A DNA stretch of 64,000 nt from Sodiomyces alkalinus F11 (taxonomy: Eukaryota; Ascomycota; Sordariomycetes; Glomerellales; Plectosphaerellaceae), in the NCBI RefSeq assembly GCF_003711515.1, contig NW_021167083.1:1624481-1688480 (forward strand). Direction: 5' to 3'. Below the pieces are notes generated by a model, which did no database searches, was not told where the DNA came from, and saw only the letters and a list, made by a program, of their open reading frames with translations. A program made the translations under genes and the position numbers. Positions 1 through 11,602 of the stretch are shown here, one piece after another. How positions within the stretch are numbered: the first letter of the stretch is position 1; each line of letters opens with the position of its first letter.

Positions 1-3000
1 GCATCATTTCACTACTCCGGACTATTGTCGCTAGGATGGTTCTCGACAGGCGAAAGCCAACGACGATGGTGTACCTCAAAAGCTAACAAGGCCTTCTGCC
101 AGTGAGGACCCCAACGAGAGAAAGTCACCTGAGCTAAGAGTGACCCGGCGCTTTAACGAGGCAAGGCTGGGCTTGTCGCGGCCTATACCAATGATTTTGC
201 ACGGACAGATCGAGTGTGCGAGTTCAAATCCTTGAACACTACCGTTGAACCTACATAGATGGATCCCTCCGTTATGACACACCCCTAGTTGTTAGATATG
301 TCTTGCCTTGCTAGGTTACCATGTATGTACGGCCCGTAAGGAGACAGCCGTCATCCGTAATCATATGCGTATGGATAATCTCGGTTCAATTGATCGTGAC
401 AAGCTGCTGGGAACAAGCCGGCGCTGGGCCCAGAGTTCGATTTGGGACTGTTATTGGATGGCACGGGGCAAATTAAGAGACCCGGACACCCGCATTTCTT
501 ATATACATCTCTCCCTGCATGCCATATAAAGTAATTACTTCGTAGTGCAGAGTATCATGACAGCCAACGGTCCAGACTTTGAACAGTTTAGATTGCGAAA
601 TGGATATTGTATGTTGATAGGAAGGTGGGCAAAGGTAGCACCGTCCGTGTGCTATATGGTTCTCCCAGATAGTAAGCCACCTTTACCTGAAGTTTAGGGC
701 AGATTCGAACGAAAGGACACTAGGGCAGGACGGTCAAAGTACGAAATCTCTGTGAGTGCACCGTTGGACGGGACGAGAGAAGGATAGGATGCGCGCTACT
801 ATAATTGGGTCGAGTGAAGGCTGTCTGTAATTACCTTATGCACGCAACTCCGTCCTCTATACTCCGTACTTTATAAGGTACTGTGATTAATTACTCTATG
901 CGTCGTAGTTTCCCCGTCTGTTGGCTATTGTGGGGGAATGGAAGGTTCCCATGCAAGAATCCCTGTCATTTTCGTCTGTGCCCTTCTGCCCCCATCAGTG
1001 GCCTCTATCCCCGCCATCGTTTTCCGGGCCTTATTTCCCACAAGGCTATTTCCTTTTTGGGCCATCGCTTACGGAAAAGCCTCCTTCGGCGACATTGGGC
1101 TGTTGTTCCCCGCAATTATCCGTCGAGCCTACCAGCCAAAGGGACTCACGTAATTCCTGCATGGTTTCGTTTCATTCCAGGTCTATATGTCAGCCCCCTT
1201 CTGCCGCCTCCAGTAAGCTAAAGTGACCACTTGAACTGAACCATCGGCTTCGTACCTACATACAGCGTAGTTCGTAAGGTACTAAGGTAGCTACCTTATG
1301 TCATTTACCCCGTATTTGTAGCTCTCCGTCTCATCACTGCCATCCCTTAAACCCGGCTGCCACCGAGCTACTTACCCAAGGAGTCTAGCTGACCCATCAG
1401 ATCAATGCTACAAAGGAGAGTACGGGCACGTATGTCATTATCCCTACAAGTTAGTGACATCCACTGACACAGGATATATACAACGTAATGCATCTCGAAG
1501 GACCGGTAGTTGGGGCGAAGATGATTCCTTCAATATCACGAGGGACGAGTTGTGTGGTTTCTAGCCGCGTCGCTACCAGTACCCATAACCCAGTGGTCGG
1601 CAGACCGCGTCAGACCGCGTCCGAAACGGCTTCCGCTTCAGGATCGACTCTAAACCCAAGATAACTCTAATGTGGCACAGAAGTTCGTTATCGTCTAATA
1701 AAAGGTTGGTCGGTCATGACCATCGGGGCTTCTCGAACTTACGGTCGTCTCACCTTTTGCCGGATTAAAAACATCTTACGTTCGTCTGATCAATCAACTG
1801 TGTGCTCTTCTTCTATTTTAGTACTGCTGGTCCCCTATAATGATGATGATGAAACGGCAAAGGAAAAGGACAAGAAAACGTGGCTTACATTGCATCACCC
1901 ACGCGACCCTCGTGCAGTCTGGGGAGAAGCCTTCACTGCGGGCAACTACTTTATCGTACCTTCGTAGGTCGCCGGCTCGGTGTCCATGTGGCGCCTGTAC
2001 TGCCTATACGGAGTACTTTCGAAGCGAGTGATCGACAGTCCCACTCGCGTCAAAACGGGCGCATACGGAGTACACCCTACAGCTACAGTGTAAGGATGCC
2101 GACATGTCAAGAGTTGTGATATGAAGAGTTATCGTTTTTTCAACATTTTCCTCAATCGCGATGGGTCTTATACATTAACTAGTTAAGCTAGGTAGTTCAC
2201 AGGTCTGTTTCTCTCTCAATAAATAGAAACACCCCTAGCACATTCAACCGATAAAGATTGTGACAGATCATGATCGACAGCGCCCTCGACCCTTCTTGGC
2301 CTAGGGTTGCCCCATTGGGGGGGTTTCTGTTAATTGTTGTCAAACCGGTCTGGAGCATTCAGTGACCGCCCCCAGTTATCTGACACAGCCCATCTATATC
2401 TATTCCTTGGAACCTGTACTAGTATATGTAAAGGAATCGGCACGAGGACCTTCCTTGAACTGCCGAACTGGTCGTCTTGTTGGAGTGTTTCTGCGACTCG
2501 TAGTGGATATTGTCTCACTCCCATCCGGTATGATTGGGCAATTGTAACAAATAAGCACAACTTGAGTGCAAACCTGGGATGCCTGCAAATGGGTCTTTGT
2601 GAGGAAAGCTTGCGTACGAACTACGGAGCTATAGATACTTTGAATTAGGTAGTTGACATCTGTCTGGTGGGGAGGGGGTTTGTTTCTCTCCGCGAAGAGC
2701 GGGATTCCATGGCACCTTTCCTGGGGGTGCAGTCCTCTTAGGCACCATCAACCCTACACCGACATGCCCTAAGGAGTAAGACTAGATGATTACGTCGTGT
2801 TTTATATTCCTGTCCTTCTCCTCTCTCGTGGCCAAAAATAAGAGGGAACCAGTCCTAAAGAAATGATGAATGTGTGTATAGGCATCGCGGTAGTCGCTGG
2901 GGTATAATGTCACATATATTCCCATTAATTGCTCTTCCATGATGTGAACCCACTAAACAAGCCCTCGAGGAAAAGAAAAATACTCGATCGACGGTTCTAG

Positions 3001-3360
3001 AGGGGTTCATTCCTCTGGTAATTTTTCTGGGTGGTTTGAATTCATTTCAACGGGCAAACGCAGGGGCAGCGGGTTGAAAGATCAACCACTGTTAGAGAAA
3101 GCGGAGGGATCGTCGTGGGAACACAAGGTGCCGTGCCTTGTGTACGAGGTAGCAACAGCGTGTCTTCCCGTGTACGGAAGAACGCGTAATAGAACATAGT
3201 AGATAACATTATACAAAGTACAACGCACCGTATGAAAAATACTTCGTAGAAACAGACGCGTGTCGACAGTGTGAGATGGATAAAGTAGGTGAGCTTGATA
3301 AGGTAGAGGACTGACTGTTGGGAGACATGTGCAGAAATCACAGGACGTCGCCGATAAACA

Positions 3361-3373
3361 GGGGGGGGGGGGG
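3361..3373. repeat. G13 homopolymer
   Basis: Run of 13 G between divergent sequence. A second, longer run lies about 210 bp away. Such tracts are prone to length change and sequencing error. Confidence 0.9.
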
Positions 3374-3580
3374 TTATGATCTGGCATGATTATGTTCGCA
3401 AGGAGTAATACACGTATACTCCGTAGTCGACCCTATCGTACGGTGTCCGACGAGAGGTTGGCAAAAAGTGCGGGGCTTCTTAGTAGTCGGTGTGACTGCG
3501 ACTGCGCGTGCTTCGCGACTTGCAGCGCATACAGAGTACGTGCCGCTTTGCGTTCAAGGCTTGTGCTTTACCAGCCAAGT

Positions 3581-3595
3581 GGGGGGGGGGGGGGG
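3581..3595. repeat. G15 homopolymer
   Basis: Run of 15 G, the second G tract of the same strand within 250 bp. No gene surrounds it. Confidence 0.9.
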
Positions 3596-4994
3596 TTCCG
3601 GGTAAAACGTGGGAAGCGTCGTAAGCGTTGTCAAGCTGCGAGATGTATAGAGTACGTAAAACTCCAGCTTGGAGATGCGTGCTGCTGGATCTGAACGTTG
3701 CACTCTATAAGGTACTCTTTTCGGTACCTTCTGTTATAGACGCAGTACCGGTACGGCAGCGAAGAGCTTCGAGTGATTAAGGTAGTGGGGAATTAAAAGG
3801 TCCTCTGAGGTACGCGTAAGGTAGTTGGCGGGTTTTGCGGCATAACCACCACCATAAAAGGTTGACAACAGCAGCTCGACTCGGTTCAAATCACTGCAAA
3901 GACTGGACTTGTGCTGCTCTCTCCTCGGTCCTCGATAGCAGTTGCAGGGACGGGATGACCCGTGGAACCTTCCAAGATCCGCCGGCTGAACCGCTTGGTC
4001 TTTAATCGCGAGGGAAGGTAAAAATTAATACAAGCAAGCAAGGAGCACGCCCTTAATTAGTGAGATTCCTGTATCCCGAGGTACCTTAGGATTCTGTGGC
4101 ACTGAAGAAGGTCTGGATCAAGGAAAGTTATTATAAGAGGCAATACAACGCACTTGGGATCCATAGCCCCCATCTTATTCGTCAATTCTTCCCCTTCCAA
4201 CAACACAGTGACAGTGGAATTGTGCCAGGAACACGCACTGTACGGCATCAGTTGGGGCAGTTGGGGGGAACTTGACCAGAATGACCAGAATCAATTATCA
4301 GCTTAGATGTGAATGCTTATGGTTGTCGTTTTTCCAGAAGCATCATACAACGTAAACACAAGCCTGAAATAGTACCTTATACGTGTCGTATTCGGATATA
4401 TGGAGGGCAGCCCAACAAGAAGTCCACGCGGTTGGTGACCAGCCAACACCGCAAGCTTCACCACGACCTGCCTACCTCGGCGCCATCTGTCGAGTCCATT
4501 CCCTCCTTTCTGAAATTACTCAATTCCTCGTACAGATGTGGGATCTCTAACCCTGCATTTTGACATATGCTGTTGTTACGCATGTTCGCGAGAGGGCCGG
4601 CTAACAAGAGGGCGGTTTCTTCCGAATCGACCAACGGCTGACCGACCGGCCGAGAACCCGAAACTGCATGAAAGTCAACCTTTCTGCTTGGTTTTCTTAG
4701 ACCAAAGAAAAAGAAGAAGAAGAAAAAGAAAAAAATCGGAAGGAGGGCTCGCTCAATGGAAAAGCCGAGCTACCTGCCTGCTTTGTGAGAATGCAATTAA
4801 TGCCTAGTGCGCTCCATAAGGAGTCCATACTTGGCGCTGGAACCAACGACGCGTCCTTTCAACAAGGAAGTCCCCAGCGTCGGCCCTTGCGGGCGTGTAC
4901 CGAACCCGCGGCAACGGACTCGACCTTGGTACGTATATAAGTTACGGGGTTGGGCATCGAGAGAAGAGCGAACACCCTTTTCCCGTGTCTTGAG

Positions 4995-5022
4995 GACCCA
5001 CGACCCATGACCCACGACCCAC
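4995..5022. repeat. 7-bp tandem repeat, four copies
   Basis: Four head-to-tail copies of GACCCAC (the second copy ends in T). Confidence 0.8.
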
Positions 5023-5093
5023 GATGATGGGGATCACACCTCGTTCCGTGTCTGCGAACTTTGGGTCGTAAATGAACCCCCTCTCCCCACCCC

Positions 5094-5127
<34 letters not shown>
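5094..5127. repeat. T18-A16 inverted homopolymer tract
   Basis: Eighteen T are followed directly by sixteen A, then seven C. The T/A join is a perfect self-complementary arrangement with no loop bases. It is not adjacent to any gene end I can identify. Confidence 0.85.
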
Positions 5128-6289
5128 CCCCCCCTTCTTAATAGGTATCTTTCTTTCTTTCTTCCGTTTCCTCGCCTCTCTTCTCTCTTGATACTCTCCT
5201 CAGCCTCACCTACGTTATATACAGAGTAATTGCACTTAAAGGTTTGTTCTGATTCTGTCTTTAATATGCTTTACCAAAGTCGTTCCCCTGTTACTGATCA
5301 GCACAAGTTCTACTTGTTGCGGTCTTAGTAGACGCGAATTACACGACCCGCGTGTACTCCGTGCCGGCATGGATATTAATTACAACGTACCCCTAACCAT
5401 AGTGATGGTGTTGTCTCCCGTCCCCCCCCGAAACACACGTGGAGTGGCAAGATAAGATGCTGCAAGTTATTTTCCTTCAGCCTCTTTTCCCGTGTCGCCA
5501 AGCTGTCCATTTCGCCTCTTGCTGCATCTCATGATGATCCTGATTCCTTCATCCCTCCGACCCCTGCACTTTGGCCTGGCTCCACCTAGTATTACTTCTC
5601 CCGAATGCTTGCCCCTGGCTGCCCGGCGATGTTTCCTGTCCGACGCGAGCCACCTTCTCTATGCGCTTGCTTACTGTCCACATGGGAGTGAAAGTCAACC
5701 CAAGCTCGCCTGGTGTTCGCAGAAGGCAGTGTGTCGTCAGCTCAAGAAAAGCTCCCCAGTGCAGACGGCGTTCTACCCCGCCGCGACTTCACTCCGTCTT
5801 GCCTGCCCTTCAGCGACGTGAGCATTGGGAACTCATCTTAAGCTTGCGACGAAAAACTGTACGAGGTTCTCGCTGCTTCCAAAGGCCGACGACGCACTTT
5901 CTGGTACAGCACCTAGCACCTAATGCAGGCGCAGTGGTCGTGTTCGAAATGTCAACGAGGCCAAATGTTAAGCCGCGTGAGGCGTGAACGAGCACAAGCT
6001 CGCTCACCAACAGATCCTGAACTCCCCCCTCCCCCCCAAAGCGTTGAGGACATCATGCTGTCTGATACCATATTGCGGAGCCTGACTAGGTAGAACCGAG
6101 AACCGAGGTAAGCTAGCCAGCACATTCGTGAGCACCGAAGACGAAATCCAAAACAGGACAAGTGATGATCGACTCAAAAATATTCGTGAAAAGGAGTCAT
6201 AGCGATTAGCCTAAACCTGTTGGGATATATACGGACTTTTTTTCTTCTTCTGGTGTCGTTTTACTCTTGGTAGGAAGAGTTCCCTTCAA

Positions 6290-6377
6290 CTATTTCCAGA
6301 ACCAACTCTTAGTCCCGTCCTTGTGGTGGCCTGTATCACCATCCTGGCTGTTCGGTCGTGGCTCTCTCTGGTCTCCA

Positions 6378-6420
<43 letters not shown>

Positions 6421-7561
6421 CGTTCGATGACCAGGCGAAGTGAGACCGAGTGACCACTTCTCTGCCAACCTCCCGGCCTTTGTCATCGAAAGTGGTCCTA
6501 GTCGTTGTCACGCTGATGTTTCCATTGACATCCTTTTTCTCCCGGACTGTCTCGTCCACCCTCCATCCTGCAGGGAGATCTCGGGATGTCGCACGCTTCC
6601 CTTGCTGCCCAGACTCCTTCCAAAGTCCCTCGTCCGATTCGAAGAGGTTCTTCCACATCCCCCACATCGGCTCCTCCGCTCGTCCGGTCTGTTTTCTCTC
6701 GGTCAAGGCATTGTAAGCCTCTTCCTCGGTCTGTCCGCGGGCCTCGGCAGGTGGAGACGAGGAACTACTGGCCTCAGCAGCAGCAGCAGCAGCAGCAGCA
6801 CGCCCATGTTCCGAACCCGTAATCTGCTTGGGCGTCTCGGATTTCGGGATTTGGGCGGCCCTTTCTCGGTCCGCCCGGAAGGGGTCGCCCTGCTCCTCGA
6901 GCCACCGACGCCACCTTTCACTGACAGCGCCTTCGAAGACGTCGGGCCTGGCCTCCCAGCCGTCCCACAGGCCTTGACGGCACAGCTGGTGCAGCCAGAG
7001 AACGGGCGGGAGGCCCCGCGGGTAGAGCTCGTTCCACTGCTTCTTCAGCTCGTACCGGGCGTTTATATCCGACAGGCCCTGGCCGCTCGTCACCATGAGG
7101 AGATCCTCGAAGGCGTCTTCGAAGCCGAACAGACCGGGGTCGGCGCCCTCGGGGAGATCGCGTGGTACGGGCTGGGGCAAGTCGCGCAGTCGCAGCGGCG
7201 AGTATGGCGAGTCGACGAGGAAGGACATCCACATGACTTGGTAGAGAGACTCGGTCAGGAGTCCGGGGTCGAATAGGGAACGCATGGGAGACAGCGCAAT
7301 AAAGGCATCGCGTGGGTGTGGCCGCCCTGTCGGAGGGGAGGCGGATTGGGGATCTTCATGGGGCTGATTGGCGGCACTGCCGTCGTTGCTGGTCTGCGCA
7401 TCCGTACGAGGAGACGAGGTTGTCATCCAATGACTGTTAAGGTTTCTGGAGACGACGGTGGGAATTCCCAATGCGTCATGCAGTATAGTTGCGATGTGAT
7501 CATCGACTTGTTGCTTGAAACGAATGAAGCAGTCGGTCCATGGGTCGTTGTCCTTCGGCAT
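6290..7561 (-). CDS. conserved hypothetical fungal protein, 423 aa
   Basis: Single uninterrupted frame of 423 codons from ATG at 7561 to a stop at 6290. I do not recognise a named family. The N-terminal part (about residues 80-235) is well-structured in appearance, rich in Trp, Leu and Pro, with blocks such as SLYQVMWMSFLVDSPYSPLR and LWLHQLCRQGLWDGWEARPD. The middle contains an eight-Ala run and a Ser run. The C-terminal third has a Lys/Thr/Arg-rich block (DVNGNISVTTTRTTFDD) resembling a beta-hairpin repeat, followed by a (GS)n linker and a short charged tail ending KSWFWK. No signal peptide or membrane segment is obvious. It is transcribed away from the NIPA-type gene, which starts 1.1 kb downstream on the other strand. 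The function is unknown. Length, codon use and the amino-acid-level simple repeats support a real gene. Confidence 0.75.
6381..6421. repeat. GAGCCA hexanucleotide repeat, about 7 copies
   Basis: Perfect 6-bp tandem repeat inside the minus-strand hypothetical gene, where it encodes the Gly-Ser linker near the C terminus. Hexamer units keep the frame when copy number changes. Confidence 0.9.
6775..6800. repeat. CAG trinucleotide repeat
   Basis: About eight CAG units. On the coding (minus) strand they read as a poly-Ala run in the hypothetical protein. Confidence 0.9.
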
Positions 7562-8688
7562 ACTGACACGCGGATTTAGTCGGGGTTGCGTAGAGGGGAA
7601 GGAAGGTCGAAGAGGATTCAGGGAGTTCTTTTGTTTCGTTCAGTTTGAGGAGTATCGAAGGGGCCGCGAGGCTTTGGTAAATAGACCGTTAAAAACAGGA
7701 CACCGATGCTAACGTCGTCAGCAATTCGATTCGCTTTCAACGCAGCTGTTAATATGGATGGTTCAGTGGTGATGTTGAGAGACTGGAGACTGAAGATGGA
7801 GCCATGGTGGCGATTATTAGGGTGGGATAACTAACTACCTATATTTGTTGGGGAACTTGCTTGCATTACCGGTATCTCATGATCAAGCCCGACCCATACC
7901 AGAAACAGCTAAAGTCTTGATTAGATACGAGTGCTCGTCCTCCGCCCATTAGGTCCTCCGGCTTGACTTAAACTCTTTTTGGATTCAATAACCCTGCAGA
8001 AATGGCCGTTCAGAACTTCATACTTTAGTCAGCAAGCTGGGCACCTCGCGAACGACGCCGCACCGGTAGCTTATCTCAGGGTCTTTCTAGGTAGCCTTGG
8101 GGTATTTTTGGGGGAAGGTACCTTACTATAGTGAGTAAGGTACCTAAGAAAACTCCGTACATCCCGTACCCCCCCGCTCACGTAGCGTAGCCTGCCTGGC
8201 GCGCAAGGTGCCCGACTTTGGGTCCAAACTACACCTACTTCGTACCTACTTCGTACCTACTTCGTACGGACATTACCTTAGATGGTGAACTTTTGCGTCT
8301 CCGTCCAAACCCGATCGTCCGACCCTCTGCCCTCAGTCGCTTCTCTTGTCGCCATGCTTTGAAACCGGCAATTTCTTTCATTGATCAAAGATTAACCCAG
8401 GCACTATTCTCTTCTCGGCTCCATTGTGACACCCAGTTCCAATGATAGGCGAAGTCCATTTGTCCAGGTCTCCAGAACTCGAGCCGTGCGTGTGTCTCCC
8501 ATCCCATAACTACGGCCTTCCCAGGGTTGCGTCCCATCTCGGCCATATCCGGTGCTGCGCTATTCCAGTTACCTAGGGAGAAGAAGAAGACAGATTCTGT
8601 GCCACACGACTGCCACGAATACTTGTGGACTCTCGTCTGTGGTCACCGTCGTCCTCCCCTCACCTGTCTTCTCGCTACCTAGGTAGCC
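7562..8688. promoter_or_regulatory. divergent intergenic region with palindromes and an 11-bp tandem repeat
   Basis: This 1.1-kb region separates the divergently transcribed hypothetical and NIPA-type genes and must contain both promoters. Visible structure: two AAGGTACCT-type palindromes in a mirrored pair at about 8114-8148, and three perfect tandem copies of CTACTTCGTAC at 8235-8267. No further gene is seen. Which of these are bound by regulators is unknown. Confidence 0.55.
8235..8267. repeat. 11-bp tandem repeat, three copies
   Basis: Three perfect copies of CTACTTCGTAC about 420 bp upstream of the NIPA-type start codon. The repeat contains the CTTCGTAC word that is scattered through intergenic DNA of this window. 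Confidence 0.85.
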
Positions 8689-10898
8689 ATGGGGGAGCCC
8701 AGCTCTTACCCGGCTTTCAACGACATCGTCGCGATCCGCTCCGAACATCCCGATCACGGTGGCGATGGAGAGTTGCGGAATTGGTCGTCCCTGATTGGCA
8801 TCGTCACTGCCATTGTTGGCAACGTCCTTATTGCGCTGGCCCTCAACGTTCAGCGATATGCACATCTCCGTCTACATCGGGAGCGCGTCCGAATACGACG
8901 ACGAGCCAAGGAGGCATTTAGGCGACTCGAGAACAACAATCGTTCCTCGGGCGTCTATGGAAGTTTGGGTCGCGAAAACGGGCACCGGGGTAGTAATGCC
9001 GAGGACCGTCCTCACAACAACCGAGCCGCCGCTGCCGACGGCAACAACAACGTCGACGACGACGATGAGTATGAGTATGCCCACGAATCCGACCTCTTAA
9101 CACGATCATTCCGCTCCGAGGATTCCGCCGGCTCCGACACCTCCGATGAACAAGCGAAGGCCTCCTCCTCATACCTCAAGTCCCCCTACTGGTGGACCGG
9201 CCAAATATTGATCACACTGGGCGAGCTGGGCAATTTTTTGGCGTACGGCTTTGCGCCAGCGTCTATCGTCTCCCCCCTGGGAGTCGTTGCCCTGATCTCC
9301 AACTGCATCATCGCTCCGATTTTTTTCAAGGAGATCTTCCGACAGCGGGACTTCTGGGGTGTCGTCATTGCCGTTGGTGGCGTCGTTACCGTTGTTCTAA
9401 GCGCGAATCAGGAGGAGACGAAACTCGACCCCAACGACGTTTGGCGTCATATTAAGACCATCGAATTCGAGGTGTACTTGGCTGTGACCATATCCCTCAT
9501 CGCTATCCTGATGTGGGCCAGCTCCAGGTATGGCACACGAACCATTCTGATTGATCTTGGCCTTGTAGGTCTGTTCGGTACGTTACGAGCTTCCCGCGAA
9601 AAGAGTCTTGTTCTGCATGCCGTTGCACGTCCTCTTCCCCCCGATGGTCCATCATCTAACCTGGACTCTGTGCAGGAGGTTACACCGCCCTGGCGACCAA
9701 GGGAGTGTCGTCCATGCTATCTTCGACCCTATGGAGAACCTTTACGACACCGGTCGCCTATGTCCTAATTTTCATCTTAATCATGACCGCTATCATGCAA
9801 ATTCGATATCTCAACAAAGCCTTGCAGCGATTCGATTCCACCCAAGTGATACCCACCCAGTTCGTCACATTCACACTCTGCGTCATCGTCGGCAGCGCCG
9901 TCCTCTATCGAGATTTCGAGCGCACCTCTGCCACACAGGCCGCCAAGTTTGTCGGCGGCTGTCTGCTCACCTTCTTCGGCGTCTTCCTCATCACTAGCGG
10001 CAGGCCGGACCACGATGATGAGGAACACCGTTTATCAGATGTACCTGGCATAGAGGAGACCATCGGGCTCGCTCACCAGGACACGAACCAGCCCTCTTCC
10101 CGGTCGACCGCATCGGGCGGACCAACGAGGTCTCGCGGTTCCTCTAAAGCGTCTCGTCCCGACCCCTTCCTGGGCGACCCTCAGCCCTATGCGATGGGCC
10201 GTGGCTTCGAGGCGTCTTCGTATCCACGCGCTCGTACCCATCGCCATGGGAGCCTGGGATCCCAAGAGTCGGCCCCCTTGCTGTCGAAACCGTGGACCGC
10301 TAGTCTGGCGGATCATCAGGTCGCGCCGCCCCCCGGGGTGCGCACAATCTCCGACGACTCTGCCACGACGCTCTCAGGTCTGGCAGCCGCACAGTCTGCT
10401 CCCTCGTCGCCTCCTCGTAGCAGCCAGTATCTGCCAGCCCGTCCCGGCGAAACGCCCACAACGCCACGCGCCTCGCTGTCACTGCCAGCCCAAGCGCCCA
10501 GGACGCCAACCCACCACTTCAGCGGGACCATCTTCTCACCCTCGCCGCTGTCATCCACCGTCAATGCTGTCGTCAAGGACACGCTTCTCAGGGATACGGA
10601 TCACCCGTATCTGAGAAGGCCGTCCGTGCGCAGGCTTCGCTCGGGTATCCGCGCGAGCCTCTTCATCCCGGATGACGACGGGCAGAATTATGATGTTGGA
10701 ACGCGGAGCGACGAGAGGAGGAGACCGGCTGCTCGGTCCCATGGTTGCCTGGACGAGACGGCGCACGAGCCGAGTCGAGAGGGGCAGACGGAGTCGCCGT
10801 TTGACGGGAGGACGAGGCCGAGGAGCTTGAGTGATACCCTCGGCGAGCTTTTCAAGTTGAAGAGGAAGCCGAAGAGCCGACATGAGGACCCCGCGTAG
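8689..10898 (+). CDS. NIPA-type (DUF803) magnesium transporter
   Basis: Two exons, 8689-9577 and 9676-10898, joined across a 98-bp intron (GTACGT donor, TGCAG acceptor) give 703 aa. The family (human NIPA1-4) is membrane Mg2+ transporters with a DMT-like fold. Visible: a first membrane helix at about 35-54, an acidic Asn-rich hydrophilic insert at about 75-160, then a dense helix cluster (about 168-405). The cluster includes GQILITLGELGNFLAYGFAP, VSPLGVVALISNCIIAPIFF and FWGVVIAVGGVVTVVLS, which are characteristic blocks of the family. The exon join restores the frame through LFG/GYTALATKGVSSM. The last roughly 295 residues are a cytosolic, Ser/Pro/Arg-rich disordered tail, as is common in fungal members and absent from animal NIPAs. 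The family is clear; the exact ion is inferred. Confidence 0.9.
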
Positions 10899-11602
10899 GA
10901 ACATTGTGTGTTGTATATTCCGGGGATTTTGCTCATGGTGTCCCGGGGAGGAGAGGAGGTAATGCAGTTAACTCGGCGGGCACAAGTTGTTCTTTTTTTT
11001 TTTTCTTCTTTCTTTTTATGGTCATTGCATTTCCTCGCGCGGCGTTATGGTAGAGGGCAACGGCCGGGATCTCGAGTTCCTATGATATTTCTCGTGGATG
11101 AGGTTGATTTTAAGTCTTTTGCAAGTGTTTCCCTATAGCCCTTTGATTCCCCTCTCGTGTCCATATCCAGGCACAAAACATATAATAATGGCATAACTGC
11201 GTCATCTTATTATGGCGGTTCTAATCGGCAGCGCGTTACTCTCATGAATTTTAGCCTCTTGCTCCCCTCCTTGTACGGCGAACCCCCTGAGTCCCGAGGC
11301 ACCCGCCCCTGCGGGAGAAACGCATCTTTCACACTGCATGGCAACAACGCCGATCTAGTCGCCTTGCAGACCCCTTGGAGACGGGCGAAGACATTAGTGA
11401 CGACACAGAACAGGGAACACAGTTTTAGGGTATGTAAAGATATAAGGCGCAAGGTACTGGAACTATCTCTGACGTAGCTGGTCATATGTCCCACGGCAAC
11501 AACACGACTCCCAAGTGAACAACAGCAACAACAACAATGCTCATGAAGATGAATGAGGCCCGGCCGAAGTGGGATGTTAGCCGCCAACTCTCAAAGCGCC
11601 CC
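10899..11602. other. convergent 3' intergenic region
   Basis: The 3' ends of the NIPA-type gene (+) and NOP4 (-) face each other here. It contains T-rich tracts near 10,993-11,015 and a CAA-rich stretch near 11,519-11,536, but no gene. Confidence 0.6.

Larger units (their letters stand above)
1..6289. other. gene-poor interval
   Basis: I see no convincing gene in this stretch. Open frames on both strands are short (at most about 140 codons), have no recognisable domains and do not join through plausible introns. Base composition is mixed and both CpA and TpG are common, so this is not RIP-mutated transposon DNA like the right end of the window. It holds two long G tracts, a T/A tract, a 7-bp tandem repeat and many scattered copies of short palindrome-like words (TACTCCGTAC / GTACGGAGTA types, e.g. 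near 860, 2007, 2064 and 3417). It may be a long intergenic region, hold non-coding transcripts, or hold genes too diverged for me to recognise. Confidence 0.6.

Noticed and set aside
200..245. Possible tRNA gene suggested by a GTTCAAATCC B-box-like word
   Set aside because: No T-stem pairing, no matching A box or acceptor stem around it. Similar words near 695, 3880 and 33,005 also fail.
6440..7276. Plus-strand open frame of 278 codons opposite the hypothetical gene
   Set aside because: The minus-strand frame is longer, ends with a complete ATG and stop, and has protein-like composition; the plus frame looks like a shadow.
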